Part shown: positions 50,923-59,952 of the stretch, one piece after another
Layout: the number at the start of each line of letters is the position of its first letter
Position numbering within the stretch: the stretch's first letter is position 1
Origin: Umezawaea endophytica
GTDB lineage: Bacteria > Actinomycetota > Actinomycetes > Mycobacteriales > Pseudonocardiaceae
NCBI RefSeq assembly: GCF_025061645.1
Contig: NZ_JANYMP010000030.1
Span: 54,152-118,151, forward strand
Length of the DNA: 64,000 nucleotides
Reading direction: 5' to 3'
Position numbers and translations under genes: made by a program
Notes under the pieces: model-generated
Database searches by the model: none
What the model saw: only the letters and a program-made list of their open reading frames with translations
Told to the model about the DNA's origin: nothing

Positions 50923-50937
50923 CCGCTTCAAGGCGGT
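50923..50937. promoter_or_regulatory. CCGC-N6-GCGGT palindrome, copy C
   Basis: CCGCTTCAAGGCGGT lies 3 bp after the GT-like copy 2 stop and 214 bp before the DUF1996 start. A separate TTCAC-N5-GTGAA symmetry follows at 50943-50957. It is the third member of the palindrome set. Confidence 0.5.
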
Positions 50938-51151
50938 GCTCATTCACCAAGCGTGAAGGAATCGTGAAACCCCACGTCACACCCCGCGTACGTCCGTTTT
51001 GCCCACCTTCCGGATGATAACGGAAAGGTAACGACGGGATCGCGGAGGAGCATCGGCAGCGCATTGGTACGTATGCCCCTGTGTCCACCGCCGTCAGGCG
51101 GCCGGGGATCGAAGCGCTCTGCGCGTACCAAACGACGAGGTGACACATCAC

Positions 51152-52579
51152 ATGACGCGTTCCCAGGGACGGCACACCTTCTCCCGCCGCGCGAAGCTGA
51201 CAGCGGGAATGACCGGATTGGCACTCACGGTTGGTCTGGCCGTCGCGTTCACCACCACGGGCGACCAGGGACAGGCTCGTGCTGACGGCGCTGACAAATC
51301 GCTGTTCGTCGACATCACCACGGTCAAGGCCAACGTCAAGACCCCGAAACCGCAGCAGGACGCGACCACCGGCACGTTCACCGTCGACTGCGGCCTGAAC
51401 GAGAACAAGCACTTCAACGGTGACAACTTCATCGCGGCTCCAGGGGTCCAGAACGGCGCGGAGCACCTCCACGACTACGTCGGCAACCTGACGACCGACG
51501 CCGACTCCACCGACGAGAGCCTCCAGGCGGGCGGAACCACCTGCAAGAACGGCGACAAGTCGGCCTACTTCTGGCCGGTCATCCGGATCGACAAGGGCGA
51601 GGAGGAAGCGGCCGCCGAGGAAGGCGCGGCGGCGTCCGGGGAAGCCCCTGCCGAGGAGCAGGCGGGTCAGAACCAGCAGCAGGGCAACCGGAACCAGCAG
51701 CAGGGCGGTAACCAGCAGGGCAACCAGCAGCAGGGCAACCAGCGCGGCGGCCAGAACCAGCAGCAGGGCGACAACGACAACCAGCGCGGCGGCAACCAGA
51801 ACGACCGGCCGCAGGGCTTCCAGCGCGACAACGACAACGACCAGAACGGCAACCAGCGCAACGGGCAGCAGAACAACAGGCAGGGCCAGGGCAACAAGGA
51901 CAACGCCGCCGACGAGAACGCCAACCAGAACGCCGGCCAGAACGCGGACCAGAACGCGGGCGCGCAGGACGGTCAGGCCGCGGAGGACGCGGCCCAGAAC
52001 GAGGCGAACCTGGGCAAGGACGCGGCCGAGGAGCTCCCCGGCAACGACGGCGTGATCCAGGAGCCGAAGGCGGCGGACCTCACGTTCCGCGGCAGCCCCG
52101 TCGGTGACGTGGTCGCGATGCCCAAGTTCCTCAAGATCCTCTACGGCGACGCGAAGCGCTCCATCAACGGCGACAAGAACACCAAGGCCTCCTGGACGTG
52201 CGCGGGCTTCGAGGACAAGGTGCTGCTCGACAAGTACCCGATCTGCCCGAACGGCGCCAACGTCAAGCGGATCCACGACTTCCCCGGTTGCTGGGACGGC
52301 AAGAACACCGACAGCGCGAACCACCGCGACCACGTCGCGTTCGCCGACGCCAACGGCCAGTGCCAGAACGGTTTCCAGGCCATCCCGCAGTTGCGCATCA
52401 CCCTGACCTACGACATCCCGGCCGACGTGCAGCAGAACGGCCAGTACGCGGTCGACTCGTTCCCGGCCGAGGAGCACGACCCGCTGACCGACCACGACGA
52501 CTTCGCCAACGTCATGTCCGACCAGATCATGAAGCGACTGGTCAACTGCATCAACACCAACAAGACCTGCAAGGAGTAG
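51152..52579 (+). CDS. Secreted DUF1996 protein with N/Q-rich low-complexity insert
   Basis: A 475-aa exported protein. A twin-arginine-like signal (FSRRAKLTAG followed by a hydrophobic stretch) precedes a DUF1996 domain recognisable by AEHLHDYVGN near residue 105 and FPGCWDGKN, NHRDHVAF and GFQAIPQLRITLTYDIP near the end. Between the two halves lies about 110 residues dominated by Asn, Gln and Gly (NQQQG repeats; nt about 51660-51960). DUF1996 proteins are extracellular and of unknown function. AGGTGA precedes the chosen ATG; the GTG at 51140 is less likely. It is followed after 4 bp by an Imm1-like gene. Confidence 0.85.
   Translation: MTRSQGRHTFSRRAKLTAGMTGLALTVGLAVAFTTTGDQGQARADGADKSLFVDITTVKANVKTPKPQQDATTGTFTVDCGLNENKHFNGDNFIAAPGVQNGAEHLHDYVGNLTTDADSTDESLQAGGTTCKNGDKSAYFWPVIRIDKGEEEAAAEEGAAASGEAPAEEQAGQNQQQGNRNQQQGGNQQGNQQQGNQRGGQNQQQGDNDNQRGGNQNDRPQGFQRDNDNDQNGNQRNGQQNNRQGQGNKDNAADENANQNAGQNADQNAGAQDGQAAEDAAQNEANLGKDAAEELPGNDGVIQEPKAADLTFRGSPVGDVVAMPKFLKILYGDAKRSINGDKNTKASWTCAGFEDKVLLDKYPICPNGANVKRIHDFPGCWDGKNTDSANHRDHVAFADANGQCQNGFQAIPQLRITLTYDIPADVQQNGQYAVDSFPAEEHDPLTDHDDFANVMSDQIMKRLVNCINTNKTCKE
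51660..51960. repeat. Imperfect NQQQG-coding low-complexity repeat
   Basis: A stretch of irregular AACCAGCAGCAGGGC-type units codes for the Asn/Gln/Gly-rich insert of the DUF1996 protein. The repetition is coding and in frame, with variable unit lengths that suggest replication slippage. Confidence 0.75.
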
Positions 52580-52583
52580 GGCC

Positions 52584-52994
52584 ATGATCGAGGCGCACTA
52601 CTCGGTGGCCGTGGCGGGCAACCGGAGTTGGCTCGGCCAAGTCGACAAGCTGCGCCAGGGCGATGACGTCCACCGCCTGCTCGACCGCCTCACCGATCCC
52701 CGCAGCGACAACGCCCTCCTCATCCACACCGACCGCCCCACCCTGGATTCCGGTTACCCGGACCACGAGGTGACGGTCGGGGTGCGGGGCGATCGAGGCG
52801 CGATCCTCTACACGGACACCACGAACGGCACCTGGGTCACGTTGGGCGAGGGCCCGCAGCAGCGGACCGTGTACGCGGGGATCGAGTTCCCGACCCACTG
52901 CGAGATCCCCGTGCCGACCCTGGCCGCCGCGATCGAGGAGTTCCTCCTGACCGGCCAGCGCCCGACGAGAGTGCCGTGGCAACAAGCCCGGTGA
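52584..52994 (+). CDS. Imm1-family immunity-protein-like
   Basis: A 136-aa protein matching the Imm1 pattern by eye: a HRLLDRLTDP segment, then the PDHEVTVGVRGDRGAILYTD core, and FPTHCEIPVPTLAAAIEEFL and GQRPTRVPWQ at the end. Imm1 proteins neutralise secreted or contact-dependent toxins in polymorphic toxin systems. The ATG has AAGGAG immediately upstream (within the DUF1996 3' end). No toxin domain is evident in the adjacent DUF1996 protein. It may be an orphan immunity gene, or protect against a toxin encoded elsewhere. Confidence 0.75.
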   Translation: MIEAHYSVAVAGNRSWLGQVDKLRQGDDVHRLLDRLTDPRSDNALLIHTDRPTLDSGYPDHEVTVGVRGDRGAILYTDTTNGTWVTLGEGPQQRTVYAGIEFPTHCEIPVPTLAAAIEEFLLTGQRPTRVPWQQAR

Positions 52995-53046
52995 CGTCCC
53001 CCGTCGCCGGAAGCGCCGTGGAGGAGCCTGCCCTGTACGGGTTCCT

Positions 53047-54546
53047 CTACGGCGCGGAAGGCCCGGCTTGGAGGGCCAGGTACAGGTCCACCCTGGTGGC
53101 GAAGTGCCCCAGGTCCACGCCGAGCAGTTCCTCCACCCGCCCGATCCGGTACCGCAGGGTGTTCACGTGCACGTGCAGCTTCGCCGCGGCCGTGGTCCAC
53201 GAGCCCGAGTCGTCGAGGAACACCCTCAGCGTGCCGACCAGGTCCGTGCCGTGCTCGGCGTCGTAGTCGAGCACCGCGCCCAGCAGCCGCGCGCGCACCG
53301 AGGCGCGCAGTTCCTCCGGCACACCGGCCAGGAGGAGCTGGTGCAGCGCGATCTCCTCCCCCGCCACCACGCAGGTGCGGCCCGTCCGCGCCACGCCCAG
53401 CCGCCGCGCGTGCGACGCCTCCTCCACCGCGCCGCGCAGTCCGGCGACGCCGACCGGTGAGCTGATCCCGACCAGCAGCCGGGTCGAGTCGAGGCCGGGT
53501 TCCAAGGCGCGCAACGCTTTCCGCGCCGTGTCGGCGGGGTGTTCGACGTCGGCGGAGATCACCGCGTACACCTCGGAGCCGATCGTCGCGACCAGCGCGC
53601 GCGGCGCCGTCCACGCGACCAGTTCCTCCAGCACCGCCGCCGCGAGGTCGATCCGGCGGTCGGACGTCGACAGCGCCAGCACCCGCAGCGGCGCGTCCGG
53701 GTCGAACCCCGCCGCCGACACCCGCGACCGCAGTTCGCCCGGCCCGGCCGAGCCGTCCAGCACGAGCCGCAGCAACGGCCCGGCGGCCCGGTTCTCGATC
53801 GCCCGGCCCTGCGCGATCCGCGACCGCTCCAGCGCGACGAGGCTGGCGAGTTCCGCGGCGACCTCGTCGTGCGACAGGTCCCCCGCGACGGCCAGGATCC
53901 AGTTCGTCAGCCTGCTGCCGCCGCGTTCGGCCACCGGCAGCAGCGTCGTGCCGCGCACGACCTTGGGCAGCCGGTCCGCCCGCAGGAAGTCCCGCACCAG
54001 CGCGGCGGGCAGGTCCACCTCGGCGCCCGCGACCAGCCTGCCCGTCGTGGACAGCACCGAGCAGCTCGCGCCCAACTCCTCCGCGCCCGCCTCGACGAGC
54101 GCGGGCAGGCCGTCGGACACCACGGTCAGCAGCCGCCGGTGCCGCCCGAGCATCGTGCCCGCGTCACTCATCCGCTCGGCGGCGAGTTCAAGCACCACGC
54201 GCTCGGTGATGGTCGCGAACGACAGGTCGACCGGGACCTCCAGCAGCGGCACGTGGTGCCGCGCGCACGCCTCCAGCAGCGCCGGGGGGAGCTCTCGCGA
54301 CTCCGCTTCGCTGGCCGCCAGCGCCGCCACGCCCGCGTGCGCGAGAGAAGACACGAACACTTCACAATCTTCGGGTTCCCGATGCCACAGCAGGCCGGAG
54401 AGCACCAGTTCCCCGCCGGACAGGTACCTGGCCGGATCGGGCAGCTCGGTGCCGTAGAGCCTGGTCACGGGCCGGTCGAGCAGCTCGTCGCCGGACCTCA
54501 GGCGCAACCGCAGCTCCGGCATGCCGAGCAGGGCGCGCACCTCCAC
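53047..54546 (-). CDS. PucR-family purine catabolism regulator
   Basis: A 499-aa PucR/CdaR-type regulator. The N-terminal PucR domain (ALLGMPELRLRLRSGDELL, then RLYGTELPDPARYLSGGELVLSG) is followed by a GGDEF-like middle region and a C-terminal HTH_30 (LRVFLDDSGSWTTAAAKL, HVHVNTLRYRIGRVEELLGVDL). PucR proteins control purine degradation in response to ureides. The GTG at 54546 is chosen because GGAGG lies 8 nt upstream and the family begins about there; an ATG at 54561 is the alternative. It is divergent from the purine operon. Confidence 0.92.
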   Translation of the reverse strand: MEVRALLGMPELRLRLRSGDELLDRPVTRLYGTELPDPARYLSGGELVLSGLLWHREPEDCEVFVSSLAHAGVAALAASEAESRELPPALLEACARHHVPLLEVPVDLSFATITERVVLELAAERMSDAGTMLGRHRRLLTVVSDGLPALVEAGAEELGASCSVLSTTGRLVAGAEVDLPAALVRDFLRADRLPKVVRGTTLLPVAERGGSRLTNWILAVAGDLSHDEVAAELASLVALERSRIAQGRAIENRAAGPLLRLVLDGSAGPGELRSRVSAAGFDPDAPLRVLALSTSDRRIDLAAAVLEELVAWTAPRALVATIGSEVYAVISADVEHPADTARKALRALEPGLDSTRLLVGISSPVGVAGLRGAVEEASHARRLGVARTGRTCVVAGEEIALHQLLLAGVPEELRASVRARLLGAVLDYDAEHGTDLVGTLRVFLDDSGSWTTAAAKLHVHVNTLRYRIGRVEELLGVDLGHFATRVDLYLALQAGPSAP

Positions 54547-54686
54547 CGCGTTCACCTCCATCGTCCGATCGAGTTTGTAGGAAAGCACAAAAGCCCTGTC
54601 TGTAGGAGCCTTGGCTTCATGCGCTCCGCCGTAGCTGTTCCATGGTCGCCCTCTGTGTACTGGCTCACACACCGTTTGGAGGGCGA

Positions 54687-54986
54687 GTGACGATTTCCAC
54701 CCACGTGCTGGACGCCCAGCGCGGCAGGCCCGCCACCGGGCTCGCCGTGCGGCTCGAACGCGCGGACGGGACCCTCGTGTCGGCCGGGGAGACCGGCCCC
54801 GACGGCCGGATCACCGGCTGGGACGCGACCGAGGTCGGCGTCTACCGGCTGGTGTTCGCCACCGGCGCGCTCGCGCCGTTCTTCCCCGAGGTCGTGCTGA
54901 CGTTCCACGTCGCCGACCCGGCCGAGCACTACCACGTGCCGCTGCTGTTGTCCCCGTTCGCGTACTCGACCTACCGAGGCAGCTGA
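54687..54986 (+). CDS. uraH: 5-Hydroxyisourate hydrolase
   Basis: A 99-aa transthyretin-like enzyme that hydrolyses 5-hydroxyisourate to OHCU. The family pattern is complete: THVLDAQRGRPATGL at the start and HYHVPLLLSPFAYSTYRGS at the end. It is the first gene of the purine operon and its stop overlaps the XDH FAD-subunit ATG. The GTG at 54687 has GGAGGG upstream; an ATG at 54642 would add residues not typical of the family. Uricase and OHCU decarboxylase are not encoded in the window. Confidence 0.93.
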   Translation: MTISTHVLDAQRGRPATGLAVRLERADGTLVSAGETGPDGRITGWDATEVGVYRLVFATGALAPFFPEVVLTFHVADPAEHYHVPLLLSPFAYSTYRGS

Positions 54987-55858
54987 TGGACTTCCTACGC
55001 CCTGACACCTTCGCCGAAGCCCTGGCCGTCAAGGCCGAACGGCCCGACGCGGTGCCGATCGCAGGCGGCACGGACGTGATGGTGGAGCTGAACTTCGACC
55101 ACCGCAGGCCGTCGGCGCTGCTCGACCTGACCCGGATCGCGGAGTTGCGCGAGTGGACGACCGTCGACGGCAGGCTCCGCGTCGGCTCCGGCGTGCCGTA
55201 CACGCGGATCATCGAGCAGCTCGGCGCACAGCTACCGGGTCTGGCGATGGCGTCGCGCACGGTCGGTTCGCCGCAGATCCGCAACCGCGGCACCGTCGGC
55301 GGCAACCTCGGTGCCGCCTCCCCCGCCGGTGACACGCACCCGGTGCTGCTCGCGGGCGACGCGGTGATCGAGGTGGCGTCCACCCGCGGCACCAGGATGA
55401 TCCCGGCCGCCGAGTTCTACCTCGGGGTGAAGCGCAACGCGCTGGAGCCCGACGAGCTGATCGCCGCCGTGCACCTGAACGCGACGCCGGGGCCAGAGCA
55501 GTTCGCGAAGGTCGGCACCCGCAACGCCATGGTGATCGCGGTGTGCTCGTTCGCCATCGCGCTGCACCCCGCCGAGAAGCGCGTCGGCGCCGCGGTCGGT
55601 TCGGCCGCCCCGACACCCCGGCGCGCCACGGCGGCCGAGGAGTTCCTGGCGGGCGAACTGGACTGGGCCGCGCCGGAACCGCTGCTGGACTCGGTGAAGC
55701 GCCGGTTCGGCGAGCTGGTCGCGGAGGCGGCCAGCCCGATCGACGACGTGCGCGGCAGTGCCGCGTACCGCAAGCACGCCCTGGCCGTCCTCGCCCGCAG
55801 GACGCTGGGCTGGGCGTGGCAGGACCACCTCGGCAAGGAGGCCCGCGAATGCGCGTGA
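54986..55858 (+). CDS. Xanthine dehydrogenase FAD-binding subunit
   Basis: A 290-aa FAD subunit of a xanthine dehydrogenase-type molybdoenzyme. PIAGGTDVMVELNFDHRRP at the N-terminus and TVGSPQIRNRGTVGGNLGAASPAGD contact FAD; the C-terminal CO-dehydrogenase-flavoprotein domain follows. It passes electrons from the iron-sulfur subunit to NAD. ATG overlaps the HIU hydrolase stop; its stop overlaps the iron-sulfur gene ATG by 10 bp, consistent with a tight operon and subunit stoichiometry. Confidence 0.95.
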   Translation: MDFLRPDTFAEALAVKAERPDAVPIAGGTDVMVELNFDHRRPSALLDLTRIAELREWTTVDGRLRVGSGVPYTRIIEQLGAQLPGLAMASRTVGSPQIRNRGTVGGNLGAASPAGDTHPVLLAGDAVIEVASTRGTRMIPAAEFYLGVKRNALEPDELIAAVHLNATPGPEQFAKVGTRNAMVIAVCSFAIALHPAEKRVGAAVGSAAPTPRRATAAEEFLAGELDWAAPEPLLDSVKRRFGELVAEAASPIDDVRGSAAYRKHALAVLARRTLGWAWQDHLGKEARECA

Positions 55859-56310
55859 ACGTGACCGTCAACGGCGAGCAGCGGCAGGCCGACGACGTCT
55901 GGGAGGGCGAGAGCCTGCTGTTCGTGCTGCGCGAGCGGCTGGGGCTGCCCGGTTCGAAGAACGCCTGCGAGCAGGGCGAGTGCGGGTCCTGCACGGTGTA
56001 CCTGGACGACGTGCCGGTGTGCGCGTGCCTGGTCGCCGCGGGCCAGGTGCAGGACCGCGAGGTCCGCACGGTCGAAGGCCTGGCCGACGGCGACCGGCTC
56101 GACCCCGTCCAGGAGGCGTTCGTGGAGGCGGGGGCGGTGCAGTGCGGGTTCTGCACGCCCGGTCTCGTCGTCGCGGCGCACGACCTGCTCGAACGCGTGC
56201 CGCAGCCGAGCGACCCGGAGATCCGCGAGGCGCTGGCCGGGAACCTGTGCCGCTGCACCGGGTACGAGAAGATCCTGGACGCCGTCCGGCTCGCGGCGGC
56301 CCGCCGATGA
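55849..56310 (+). CDS. Xanthine dehydrogenase 2Fe-2S subunit
   Basis: A 153-aa iron-sulfur protein. The plant-ferredoxin-type cluster ligands are in CEQGECGSC with a later Cys, and the second cluster is in VQCGFCTPG and NLCRCTGYEKI. It connects the molybdenum centre to FAD. The ATG at 55849 begins MRVNVTVNGEQ, the usual subunit start; frame upstream lies in the FAD subunit. It is cotranscribed with both other subunits. Confidence 0.95.
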   Translation: MRVNVTVNGEQRQADDVWEGESLLFVLRERLGLPGSKNACEQGECGSCTVYLDDVPVCACLVAAGQVQDREVRTVEGLADGDRLDPVQEAFVEAGAVQCGFCTPGLVVAAHDLLERVPQPSDPEIREALAGNLCRCTGYEKILDAVRLAAARR

Positions 56311-57662
56311 TCACCGTCATCGACCGGGTCGCGGTGTCCACTGTGGACGCGGCGGGCACCGAGCACGCGTACGGCCACGTCGTGGTGGACGGCGACACCA
56401 TCCGGTCCGTCGGCTCGGGTCCGGCGCCCGCGCAGAACGGCCCGCACACTTACGTCGACGGCTCCGGCTGCCTGCTCACCCCCGGCCTCGTCAACACCCA
56501 CCACCACCTCTACCAGTGGGCCACCAGGGGTTTCGCGCAGGACGCGACCCTGTTCGAGTGGCTGACCGAGCTGTACCCGGTGTGGCGCGGGCTGGACGCG
56601 GGCATCACGCACGCCGCCGCGTCCGCGGGCCTGGCCCGGCTCGCGGTGACCGGCTGCACGACCGCCGCCGACCACCACTACGTGTTCCCGCGCGCGGGCG
56701 GCGACCAGTTCGACGCGCTCGTCGGCGCGGGCAGGCGGATCGGTATCCGGTTGCACGCCATCCGCGGTTCGATGGACCGCGGTCGGTCGCACGGCGGTCT
56801 GCCGCCGGACAACCTCGTCGAGGAGACCGAGGCCGCCCTGATCGCGACCGAGAAGGCGGTCGAGGACTACCACGACCCCGCGCGCGGGGCGTTGATCCGG
56901 GTGGCCGTCGGCCCGTGCTCGCCGTTCTCCGTCAGCCCCGAGCTGATGACCGGCGCCGCGGAACTGGCCCGCCGCAAGGGGGTCCGGCTGCACACGCACC
57001 TCGCCGAGACGATCGACGAGGAGGACCAGTGCCAGGCCGAGAACGGCTGCACGCCCACCGAGTACGCCGAACGCCTCGGCTGGCTCGGTGACGACGTGTG
57101 GCTCGCGCACACCGTGCACCTGTCCGTCGACGCCGTGAAGCGGCTCGGTGCGACGGGAACGGGGTCCGCGCACTGCCCGACGTCCAACGGACGGCTGGGC
57201 ACCGGCATCGCGCCGGTCCGCGACCTGCTGGACGCTGGCGCGCCGGTCGGTCTGGGCGTGGACGGCGCGGCGTCCAACGAGGACGGTGGACTGGTGGCTG
57301 AGCTGCGCCAGTCGGTCATGCAGGCCCGGCAGCGCGGCGGGCCGAAGGCCATGACGTTCCGCCAAGCGTTGTGGCTGGGCACGATGGGCGGCGCCCGCTG
57401 CCTCGGCCGCGAGGACGAGATCGGCTCGATCGAACCCGGCAAGCTCGCGGACCTGGCCCTGTGGCGGCTCGACGGCGTCGACCACGCGGGCATCACCGAT
57501 CCGGTGGCGGCACTGGTGTTCGGGCCGCAACCGCCGTTGAAGCTGCTGCTGGTCGGCGGGAAGACCGTGGTCGCCGACGGCGAACTCCGCACCGCACCGG
57601 CCGACGACCTCGCCCGTGAACTCAGGACCGCCAGCGCGAAGTTGATCGAGGTGTCGAAATGA
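56307..57662 (+). CDS. 8-Oxoguanine deaminase (amidohydrolase family)
   Basis: A 451-aa metal-dependent amidohydrolase. Metal and catalytic residues are seen in VNTHHHLYQW, HTHLAET, HTVHL and VDGAASNEDG, with the 8-oxoguanine/S-adenosylhomocysteine-deaminase-like VGPCSPFSVSPE loop. It deaminates 8-oxoguanine to urate, feeding oxidised purine into the same end product as xanthine dehydrogenase. ATGA overlaps join it to both the 2Fe-2S subunit and the molybdenum subunit, so it sits inside the XDH operon. Confidence 0.9.
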   Translation: MITVIDRVAVSTVDAAGTEHAYGHVVVDGDTIRSVGSGPAPAQNGPHTYVDGSGCLLTPGLVNTHHHLYQWATRGFAQDATLFEWLTELYPVWRGLDAGITHAAASAGLARLAVTGCTTAADHHYVFPRAGGDQFDALVGAGRRIGIRLHAIRGSMDRGRSHGGLPPDNLVEETEAALIATEKAVEDYHDPARGALIRVAVGPCSPFSVSPELMTGAAELARRKGVRLHTHLAETIDEEDQCQAENGCTPTEYAERLGWLGDDVWLAHTVHLSVDAVKRLGATGTGSAHCPTSNGRLGTGIAPVRDLLDAGAPVGLGVDGAASNEDGGLVAELRQSVMQARQRGGPKAMTFRQALWLGTMGGARCLGREDEIGSIEPGKLADLALWRLDGVDHAGITDPVAALVFGPQPPLKLLLVGGKTVVADGELRTAPADDLARELRTASAKLIEVSK

Positions 57663-59884
57663 GTCTCACCCCCGCAGAACTCAGCTCCAGCGTCGCAGGC
57701 GGTATCGGCGCCAGCCCCCAGCGCCCGGACGGCAACCTCAAGGTGCGCGGCGAGTTCGCCTACGCGTCGGACCTGTGGCACGAGGACATGATCTGGGGCT
57801 CGACGCTGCGCAGCCCGCACCCGTACGCGCGGATCGTGTCGATCGACCTGACCGAGGCGCTGAAGGTGCCCGGTGTGCACGCCGTGCTGACGCACCAGGA
57901 CGTGCCCGGCTCGAACCTGTACGGCCTGGAGCACAAGGACCAGCCCGTGCTCGCGGTCGACGTCGTGCGCTACCAGGGTGAGGCGGTCGCGCTCGTCGGC
58001 GCCGACCACCCGGAGACCGCGACCCGCGCGATGAAGCGGATCAAGGTCGAGTACGAGGTCCTGGAACCCGTGGTGGACATGGAGACCGCGGCCGACGACA
58101 CCCCGCTGCACCCCGGCGGCAACCTGGTGCGGCACGTGCCGATCCGCCGTGGCGACCAGTCCCCGACGGCCGACGTCGTGGTGTCCGGCCGGTACGAGGT
58201 CGGCATGCAGGACCAGGCGTTCCTCGGTCCGGAGTCCGGTCTCGCGGTGCCCGCAGAGGACGGCGGCGTCGACCTGTACATCGCCACGCAGTGGCTGCAC
58301 GTCGACCAGGGCCAGGTGGCCAGCGCGCTGGGCATGCCGCTGGACAAGGTGCGGCTCACGCTGTCCGGCGTCGGCGGCGCGTTCGGCGGCCGTGAGGACC
58401 TGTCGATGCAGGTGCACGCGTGCATGTTGGCGCTGCACACCCGCAAGCCGGTGAAGATGGTCTACAACCGCGAGGAGTCGTTCTACGGCCACGTGCACCG
58501 GCACCCCGCCGTGCTGCACTACGAGCACGGCGCCACCCGTGACGGGAAGCTGGTGTACGTCAAGGCGAGGATCTTCCTCGACGGCGGCGCGTACGCGTCC
58601 AGCACCGGCGCGGTCGTCGCGAACGCGGCCACGCTCGGCGTCGGCCCGTACGAGGTCGACAACGTGACGATCGACTGCTACGGCCTCTACACCAACAACC
58701 CGCCGTGCGGCGCGATGCGCGGATTCGGTGCCGTGCAAGCGGGTTTCGCCTACGAGTCCCAGATGGACAAGCTCGCGGAGAAGCTCGGTCTGGACCCGGT
58801 CGACGTGCGGATCGCGAACGCGATGACCGAGGGCTCGGTCATGCCGACCGGCCAGGTGGTCGACTCGGCCGCGCCGGTCGCGCAGTTGCTGAAGCTGGTC
58901 AAGGACAAGCCCCTGCCGCCCGTGTCCACGACGCTCGACCTGCGGTCGATGCCCGGTGGCGTCTCGAACACCACGCACGGCGAAGGCGTCGTGCGCGGGA
59001 TCGGCTACGCCGTCGGCATCAAGAACGTCTGCTTCTCCGAGGGCTACGACGACTACTCGACGGCCCGCGTGCGCGTCCAGGTCATCGGCGGCGAACTCGT
59101 CGCGCTGGCCCACACGGCGGCGTGCGAGGTCGGCCAGGGCCTGGTGACGATCATGCAGCAGATCGTGCGCACCGAACTCGGCGTCCAGCGCGTGACGATC
59201 CTGCCGATGGACACCAGCATCGGCAACGGCGGCTCCACGTCGGCGTCCCGCCAGACGTACGTCACGGGCGGCGCGGTCAAGGCCGCCTGCGCGGCCGTGC
59301 GCGACAAGCTGACCAAGCTCGCCGGTGGCCGTGAGCTGTCCGAAGTGGACCTGGCCGACCTCGTCGGCGACGACGTGATCGACGAGACGGTCGAGTGGCG
59401 GCACCGCGCGACCGAGCCGCTGGACCCGGAAACGGGCCAGGGCAACGCCCACGTGCAGTACGGGTTCGCGGCGCACCGCGCGGTCGTCGACGTGGACGTG
59501 GAACTCGGCCTGGTCAAGGTGGTCGAGCTGGACTGCGCACAGGACGTCGGCAACGCGCTCAACCCGCAGGCCGTGCTGGGCCAGATCCAGGGCGGTTCCG
59601 CGCAGGGCCTGGGGTTGGCGGTCATGGAGGAGATCCAGACCGTCGGCGGCAAGGTGCGCAACCCGTCGTTCACCGACTACCTGATCCCGACGGTGCTCGA
59701 CATGCCGCCGATGAGCATCGACGTCCTGGAACTGGCCGATCCCAACGCGCCCTACGGCGTCCGCGGTGTCGGCGAACCGCCCACGATCTCGTCCACCCCG
59801 GCCGTCGTGGCCGCCATCAGGGCCGCGACCGGCCTGGCGCTCACCCGCGTCCCGGTCCGACCCGAGCACATCACCCAGACCTAG
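57659..59884 (+). CDS. Xanthine dehydrogenase molybdenum-binding subunit
   Basis: A 741-aa catalytic subunit binding the molybdopterin cofactor. Characteristic segments are LSGVGGAFGGREDL, NNPPCGAMRGFGAVQAGFAYE, ACEVGQGLVTIMQQIV and the near-terminal PYGVRGVGEPPTIS with the catalytic Glu. It oxidises hypoxanthine and xanthine to urate. Its length is typical of three-subunit prokaryotic XDH. ATGA overlap with the 8-oxoguanine deaminase gene. Substrate choice between purines and other heterocycles follows from the operon. Confidence 0.95.
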   Translation: MSLTPAELSSSVAGGIGASPQRPDGNLKVRGEFAYASDLWHEDMIWGSTLRSPHPYARIVSIDLTEALKVPGVHAVLTHQDVPGSNLYGLEHKDQPVLAVDVVRYQGEAVALVGADHPETATRAMKRIKVEYEVLEPVVDMETAADDTPLHPGGNLVRHVPIRRGDQSPTADVVVSGRYEVGMQDQAFLGPESGLAVPAEDGGVDLYIATQWLHVDQGQVASALGMPLDKVRLTLSGVGGAFGGREDLSMQVHACMLALHTRKPVKMVYNREESFYGHVHRHPAVLHYEHGATRDGKLVYVKARIFLDGGAYASSTGAVVANAATLGVGPYEVDNVTIDCYGLYTNNPPCGAMRGFGAVQAGFAYESQMDKLAEKLGLDPVDVRIANAMTEGSVMPTGQVVDSAAPVAQLLKLVKDKPLPPVSTTLDLRSMPGGVSNTTHGEGVVRGIGYAVGIKNVCFSEGYDDYSTARVRVQVIGGELVALAHTAACEVGQGLVTIMQQIVRTELGVQRVTILPMDTSIGNGGSTSASRQTYVTGGAVKAACAAVRDKLTKLAGGRELSEVDLADLVGDDVIDETVEWRHRATEPLDPETGQGNAHVQYGFAAHRAVVDVDVELGLVKVVELDCAQDVGNALNPQAVLGQIQGGSAQGLGLAVMEEIQTVGGKVRNPSFTDYLIPTVLDMPPMSIDVLELADPNAPYGVRGVGEPPTISSTPAVVAAIRAATGLALTRVPVRPEHITQT

Positions 59885-59952
59885 CAGGCGTTCCCCGTCC
59901 CGCCGCGGCCCACCCGGCCGCGGCGTGGACGAGCACGCCCGAGGAGACCCCC

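Noticed and set aside
51152..52994. DUF1996-Imm1 as a known toxin-immunity pair
   Set aside because: No recognised toxin domain is visible in the DUF1996 protein; kept only as a hypothesis.
56867..59869. A 1000-codon minus-strand frame opposite the XDH molybdenum subunit and deaminase
   Set aside because: No domains and His/Arg/Val-rich composition; the plus strand encodes conserved enzymes throughout.
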